Assembly (NCBI GenBank): GCA_011046405.1
Contig: DSAR01000497.1
Location: 1 to 10,310, forward strand
DNA from: Chloroflexota bacterium
GTDB taxonomy: Bacteria; Chloroflexota; Anaerolineae; B4-G1
DNA length: 10,310 nt
Reading direction: 5' to 3'
Below the pieces are notes generated by a model, which ran no database searches, had not been told where the DNA came from, and was given only the letters and a program-made list of their open reading frames with translations. A program made the translations under genes and the position numbers. Position 1 is the first letter of the stretch. Each line of letters opens with the position of its first letter. Below are positions 6,592-10,310 of the stretch, piece by piece.

Positions 6592-7757
6592 CTTCCTCCC
6601 TCCCAACACTCATTGTGAATTGGATAACACACAGCGATCTGCCCAAAGCCTTCATTGCGTCGCTCGCCGACGCCCTCGGCTTCGATCTCTTTCAATCGTG
6701 CCAGCACGGCCTCTTCCTGCGATGGCGCACACCAGAAGAGCAGTACCGAACCTCGCGCCAAGGCTACCGTGTCGGTCTTAGGCAGTCCCATAGCAGCATT
6801 CCAACCTGCCACCATCACCCTATCCACAAAACGGACCGGCCGGCTCGAATCCGGGTAACATGCCCACTCAACCCCATTGGACAATCCAAAATGCCGAGGG
6901 CTAATCTGGCTCAGCACCGGGCGCAACAGTTCGTCCCGCAACGCCAAGCGGCTCAACAAGGTCAACGAAAAGTACCGCTTGTCTGGGTCGCCGCCAGCCC
7001 GCTGTGCCACCTCGTTGAATCTTCGCCATCGCTCTGATAATGAATCATCAGTTGTAGTCTCTTGCCACGAGTCTATCTCCACCTCACCCAACCCCCGGCT
7101 GCGCCCGGAACCGAGGAATAGCAGCTTTCCTGCATTCAAAAGAAGAGCCAGTTCGTCTCGTAACGTAGGATCGGTCAGCCGCAGCGTGCCTTGAAAGAAC
7201 AAATCCTTTTTGGAGTTGTCTTTCAGATTGCCGGTCAGCGTATGCTGTGTGAACAGCATCTCTCGGGCGATAGCTCCGGTGCTACGCTCAATGGCCGTGC
7301 TCACTCGCAGGCGCGAGCGCGGCTGGAGTCGGGCAACTGTCTGTATATCCCACAAGTAACCTCCCCCAGCTTTATCAAGTGGTTCCCCGCACCGTGGATG
7401 GGGGCACCTGTCATCAGCAGGATGAGAACTTAAAGCATCCAGCAGACTGTCGCGAAAACTATTCTTGTGTTGCAGCCCATGCCGCTTGCACGCCTGGGCT
7501 GTGGCAGGAATCAGGGTTGTGGGGCCATCTTCGATCGTGGGCCACAGGTCACCGTACCGGACTTGTTCTGACAGGAACAACGCCTCAAAGACTCGATCTG
7601 GCTCCCCGTGTTGGGCCAGGTATGCCTCGGCCAGCGCACCGCGTAGGGCCGTGCCGGGGATATAATCCAGCGTTTCAACGTACTGTACGCCAGCACGTGT
7701 CCGGTGCAGAGCCAGAGGAGACAATAAACGTAGGCTTAGCGTCATTTCAGTTGTCAT
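6588..7757 (-). CDS. csx10: Csx10 (Cas5-like) RAMP, type III-D
   Basis: Protein of 389 residues with two RAMP halves. It begins TLSLRLLSPLALHRTRAG, then YVETLDYIPGTALRGALA (27-43), the usual start of Csx10. C90, then CPHPRCG (118-124) could form a zinc site. LGSGRSRGLGEVEI (215-228) is the glycine-rich loop of the first half, and GVGERRNEGFGQI (362-374) that of the second. Csx10 is the Cas5-type protein that caps the crRNA 5' handle, next to Cas10, and it marks subtype III-D. The start chosen is ATG 7757, with AGGAGA about seven bases upstream and an 11-base overlap with the preceding Cas7 gene; the frame is open to 7832 but that extension has no ribosome site and overlaps by 86 bases. Confidence 0.87.
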   Translation of the reverse strand: MTTEMTLSLRLLSPLALHRTRAGVQYVETLDYIPGTALRGALAEAYLAQHGEPDRVFEALFLSEQVRYGDLWPTIEDGPTTLIPATAQACKRHGLQHKNSFRDSLLDALSSHPADDRCPHPRCGEPLDKAGGGYLWDIQTVARLQPRSRLRVSTAIERSTGAIAREMLFTQHTLTGNLKDNSKKDLFFQGTLRLTDPTLRDELALLLNAGKLLFLGSGRSRGLGEVEIDSWQETTTDDSLSERWRRFNEVAQRAGGDPDKRYFSLTLLSRLALRDELLRPVLSQISPRHFGLSNGVEWACYPDSSRPVRFVDRVMVAGWNAAMGLPKTDTVALARGSVLLFWCAPSQEEAVLARLKEIEAEGVGERRNEGFGQIAVCYPIHNECWEGGR

Positions 7758-8472
7758 AGCTCTTCTCCTCTTGATACCAGCGCAGCAACTCGACGTTTTC
7801 CAATATTTTCTTCCAGTGAACCTCCATATCACCTATTCTCACTTTTTCCGGCAACGTGAGAGATATCCAGCCTGCCCCCCGGCTGGCTGCACCTCCGATC
7901 GTGTTGATTAGTCGAAGACCAGCTATGAGAAGGAGTATTTCGTAACCTCCCGTCAATTCGTCACCAGCGATTGGAGTGATCTCCAACCAGCCGGTGATGC
8001 TCGACGCAAAGTGTAGATCCTCAACAGTGAACTCGCTCGTAAAAAGGCGCTCCGGCGCGGATGTGCCCAAGGCACGACTGAGTTGAACCTGCGTCCGGGC
8101 GTAGAACTGAGCCTCCCGGATGGCCTTGAACGCAGAACGATAAACCTCCGGCAGCCGGGCATCCTGCCAGCGCAGATTACTTCCTCGGCCCGGCGCGCCG
8201 AACACGCGGCATACCAGGCAGGCCTGTTTGTGTGCGGAGCACATGCCGCTGGGACGCGGCGCGTGACAAACGCGCAATCCAACATCCTTAGCCAACTGCT
8301 CACAGGCTCGCCGGACACGTCCTTTGAGCGACGAAGCGGGGATGCAGGCAAAGCCATCTGCATCCCGTTCTACGGTGCGATGGATCAGTCCTCGTCGAAA
8401 GCCGGTGCCCAGTACCAGCGGACCGTCCATCTGAATTGTAAGAGGCCGAATCTCAATTTTCACTCTCGCCAT
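7747..8472 (-). CDS. Cas7/RAMP protein, Csm3-like, probably non-cleaving
   Basis: Protein of 241 residues. Motifs: LVLGTGF (19-25), IPASSLKGRVRRACE (44-58), cysteine/histidine cluster C69, H70, C78, H81, C85 and C88 in the HKQACLVCRVFG region, and glycine-rich loop TIGGAASRGAGW (191-202). It would be a crRNA-binding backbone subunit. Aligned back from IPASSLKG, the position of the Csm3 cleavage aspartate is occupied by H31, and alanine replaces glycine in the usual PGSS motif. So this copy may not cut target RNA. The start ATG shares one base with the cas10 stop (TAATG), with GGGGGAG upstream. Confidence 0.85.
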   Translation of the reverse strand: MARVKIEIRPLTIQMDGPLVLGTGFRRGLIHRTVERDADGFACIPASSLKGRVRRACEQLAKDVGLRVCHAPRPSGMCSAHKQACLVCRVFGAPGRGSNLRWQDARLPEVYRSAFKAIREAQFYARTQVQLSRALGTSAPERLFTSEFTVEDLHFASSITGWLEITPIAGDELTGGYEILLLIAGLRLINTIGGAASRGAGWISLTLPEKVRIGDMEVHWKKILENVELLRWYQEEKSYDN

Positions 8473-9965
8473 TATGCTCCCCCTTTCACTTGAATGAAGG
8501 GATACAACTCCACCAGGTCTGTGAGCGCAGAAACCTTGCGACCATCCCGTTCTTTAGTGTCGGCATCCCAAGGTGGAAGTTGACCATCAAACTTTACCCC
8601 AAAATCGCTAAAGAAGGTCTTTAGCCGATTGTATAGCTCCTTATCCTCACGCTGTCCCAGACGCCCCAAAGTGGCAATGCTCGCCAATTGCGCGTTCACC
8701 TCACTCTCAAACAATGCCTGATACATCGTCTGCAACTGGCTCATCGGGAAATCCACTCGCTTTAGCTGGCGAATGTGAGAGAGGAGGCATCCGAGCTTTT
8801 CCAGTGTGTAGGGCCGGCGATGAGGTATGGTTTTGCGCATTGTTTCCAGGTCAGTATCGCTCCCAGAGACGATTAAGAAGTCTATGGCTCCGGTTTCATA
8901 ACCTTCGCTTGCACAGTGCTTTTTCGCCGACTTTTGCAACGCCTCGGCCAGTTGATGCATAGCTGGGATAGGAAAATCGGCATGGGCCAGCACTATGCCG
9001 CCAGCCATAGTCAAATTTTTAACATCGGTCAGCCCGGCTGGATCCACTACCTTGCTCAATGACTTTCGCTCAAACCCCTCGGCGATAGTCAGAGCAACCT
9101 CAATGGCAATGTCGGCCGCCGTAATGAGCAGCACGTCGTCGCCACCGATCAGCACAATCTCAAACGGGGCAATGCCATCACGCGGGGAGCCATGGTCCTG
9201 CAAGGCGGTAAACACCTGCTCCTTGGTAAGATTATAGAGACCAGTTGAGAATTGACCATACCGCTCTATGGTCTGTGGTTTGTCTAGCAGGCTTCCTATG
9301 TGATTGCCGTCCAGGGCAATAAAGCCAACGTAGTTAGGTGGCCGGGCGACCACTCCGATGCCGTCGAGGTCGTCAGCTATTTCTGTTCTATTCCATTCTA
9401 CAGAGCCAATCCACTCTAGAAACTCATCAAAGTACCCTTGTCTCTTATCGCCGCCCGGCTTGCGCTTTTTGTCACAGGAACAGCAAAGCCAATCGCCACT
9501 TCTGTCGTTGGCACGAGTCGCTGCCAGCTGTTGACCGCACGAATCGCATAGGCACAGATAAGGTTCTATGGGTAGCGTGGTCAGTTCAGCCTTGGCCGCT
9601 TTGACCCGGCGCAAACGCTGACCGGCTTCCGCCATCCTTTCACCGAATTCTCTGCCAGGTCCGTTTGTTGGGAGAAAGACGCCTGTTATGGAAGCTGTAA
9701 TCGTTTCAGCCTGGAACTCCCGTTCAATCTGTGCGATCAGATCTTTGGCTTCCTGTTCGGTGGATACAAGGACAGCAGCCCCGCCACCGGCGGAATAAAC
9801 CAAATTCTTCTCGTAGCGATCTTGGAGTTCCTTCTTGCGCTTACGGTCAAGGTTCTCAAGCAAAGCACTGCCACCACGAATCTCCTTCAGTCGATTTGTG
9901 ACAAACAGATATTGCTTGATGCGATCAGTGTCAAAACAGACCAACCATTGTTGTTTGCTCATCAT
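8472..9965 (-). CDS. cas10: Cas10, type III, HD-less with intact GGDD cyclase motif
   Basis: Protein of 497 residues, short for Cas10 because it begins directly with the first palm domain: FDTDRIKQYLFVTNRLKEIRG covers 11-31 and GGSALL follows. A zinc ribbon is formed by C140, C143, C161 and C164. The second palm has FIALDGNHIGSLL (215-227), with D219 as probable metal ligand, and VLIGGDDVLL (271-280), the GGDD active site that makes cyclic oligoadenylate from ATP when target RNA is bound. No N-terminal HD nuclease is present, so it should not cut DNA itself. The C-terminal 120 residues are helical, as in domain D4. The frame is open to 10043, but ATG 9965 has AAGGAGG at 9971-9977 five bases upstream; a second ATG at 9962 is equally possible. 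It is the first gene of the operon. Confidence 0.95.
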   Translation of the reverse strand: MMSKQQWLVCFDTDRIKQYLFVTNRLKEIRGGSALLENLDRKRKKELQDRYEKNLVYSAGGGAAVLVSTEQEAKDLIAQIEREFQAETITASITGVFLPTNGPGREFGERMAEAGQRLRRVKAAKAELTTLPIEPYLCLCDSCGQQLAATRANDRSGDWLCCSCDKKRKPGGDKRQGYFDEFLEWIGSVEWNRTEIADDLDGIGVVARPPNYVGFIALDGNHIGSLLDKPQTIERYGQFSTGLYNLTKEQVFTALQDHGSPRDGIAPFEIVLIGGDDVLLITAADIAIEVALTIAEGFERKSLSKVVDPAGLTDVKNLTMAGGIVLAHADFPIPAMHQLAEALQKSAKKHCASEGYETGAIDFLIVSGSDTDLETMRKTIPHRRPYTLEKLGCLLSHIRQLKRVDFPMSQLQTMYQALFESEVNAQLASIATLGRLGQREDKELYNRLKTFFSDFGVKFDGQLPPWDADTKERDGRKVSALTDLVELYPFIQVKGGA

Positions 9966-9970
9966 CTCTG

Positions 9971-9977
9971 CCTCCTT
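9971..9977 (-). promoter_or_regulatory. Ribosome binding site deciding the cas10 start
   Basis: AAGGAGG on the minus strand, a full Shine-Dalgarno match, five bases before ATG 9965 and eight before ATG 9962. It argues against the 26-residue upstream extension of the reading frame to 10043. Confidence 0.85.
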
Positions 9978-10007
9978 GGTATTGACACAGCTATTGTTGG
10001 CTCTCCA

Positions 10008-10137
10008 GGATTTCGCAGGGTTTCGCTTTAAGGGGATTGCCAAATCCCCGCCTTTAATGATGCAGCGTCATCGTGCCCCCAAATGTGGCTCGGTTTTGGC
10101 AATCCGAGCCGAGCGCGGCTAGCGCCATGCGAAATCC
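10008..10137. other. Nested inverted repeats in the operon leader
   Basis: GGATTTCGCA at 10008-10017 is inverted at 10128-10137, and inside it GGATTGCCAAA at 10034-10044 is inverted at 10095-10105; both pairs are exact. Smaller hairpins also form: GGGGATT/AATCCCC at 10032-10049 with a four-base loop, and GGCTCGG/CCGAGCC at 10087-10110. The two dyads share nearly the same centre (about 10070-10072), so the region may fold as one large imperfect hairpin. It lies 43 bases upstream of the cas10 start. It could be an operator, a structured leader or a small palindromic insertion. I see no clear -35/-10 promoter here. Confidence 0.6.
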
Positions 10138-10216
10138 CAAAGAGCCCTATTGTTGCCTCCGCGCAGCCATTAGTCACTACCACCCTCAATTCTCACATCT
10201 TGACCTCCCTTTCTCC
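10138..10216. other. Gene-free stretch upstream of the operon
   Basis: Together with the nested repeats beside it this makes up a stretch of over 300 bases without a gene (9966-10310, including the right-hand repeats). No reading frame here has a ribosome site or recognisable content. The operon promoter should lie in or near it, but no confident promoter motif can be read. Confidence 0.5.
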
Positions 10217-10310
10217 CACACAACAACGAATTCAGAAAAGAACGAATCGAATACGCGACCCATTCGTTCCATTCCCCATTCGCTGTAGTGTCCCCTCATG
10301 GCGCCGTCCA
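10217..10310. repeat. Right-hand copies of the palindromic repeat family
   Basis: 10217-10258 matches the second half of the left-hand 91-base unit (ACAACGAATT, then GAACGAATCGAA). 10259-10310 matches the first half of a following unit (CATTCGTTCCATTC, then ATTCGCTGTAGTG). Unit order and orientation are the same as on the left, so the right edge looks like a continuation of the same array. 10217-10232 is the exact reverse complement of 202-217. 10261-10292 matches the reverse complement of 47-78 at 31 of 32 positions. The element runs off the window end. Confidence 0.85.

Noticed and set aside
269..9965. Type III-A or III-B assignment
   Set aside because: There is a Csx10-type Cas5 protein and a Csx19-like protein, and no recognisable Csm4/Csm5 or Cmr1/Cmr3/Cmr6 set.
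1..10310. Flanking hairpins as integron attC sites
   Set aside because: No GTTRRRY/RYYYAAC core pair is visible in the arms and no integrase is present.

Overview
The window holds one long minus-strand operon for a multisubunit type III CRISPR-Cas effector, best matched to subtype III-D because it carries a Csx10 (Cas5-like) subunit and a Csx19-like subunit. Twelve reading frames run from about 9965 down to 269. Most joints are ATGA or TAATG overlaps or gaps of a few bases, so the whole set is probably one polycistronic transcript with coupled translation. GC content is moderate. III-D loci of this kind are common in Chloroflexota and some Cyanobacteria; Chloroflexota is only a weak guess, and the window has no ribosomal or housekeeping marker to settle it.

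In transcription order: a short Cas10 without an HD domain but with a zinc ribbon and an intact GGDD cyclase motif; a Cas7/RAMP protein; Csx10; two tandem small proteins that look like diverged copies of one Cas11 small subunit; a HEPN-domain protein with an RNxxxH motif; an 87-codon open stretch continuing in the same frame after the HEPN stop codon; two Csm3-like Cas7 proteins with cysteine-rich inserts; a Csx19-like protein; a larger RAMP resembling the TIGR03986 family; and last, a CARF plus PD-(D/E)XK nuclease of the Card1/Can2 (DUF1887) family.

Proposed working: the Cas7, Csx10 and Cas11 subunits assemble on a crRNA supplied from elsewhere (no Cas6, Cas1, Cas2 or CRISPR array is in the window). 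Binding a target RNA switches on the Cas10 palm domain to make cyclic oligoadenylate, which activates the Card1/Can2-like nuclease. The HEPN protein is a candidate second effector or an additional complex component; no described III-D role for it is known to me.

Both ends carry the same palindromic repeat family. On the left (1-217) it is a tandem array of period 91. On the right (10217-10310) it reappears. The half-units nearest the operon are perfectly complementary over 16 bases, and a second pair further out matches 31 of 32 bases in inverted orientation. The whole cas module therefore sits in the loop of what looks like one split hairpin repeat, which suggests a mobile or exchangeable cassette. 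The 251 bases between the right repeats and cas10 hold a nested dyad and no credible gene. The most unusual items are the duplicated small subunit, the operon-embedded HEPN protein with its in-frame stop, and the inverted repeats bracketing the locus.
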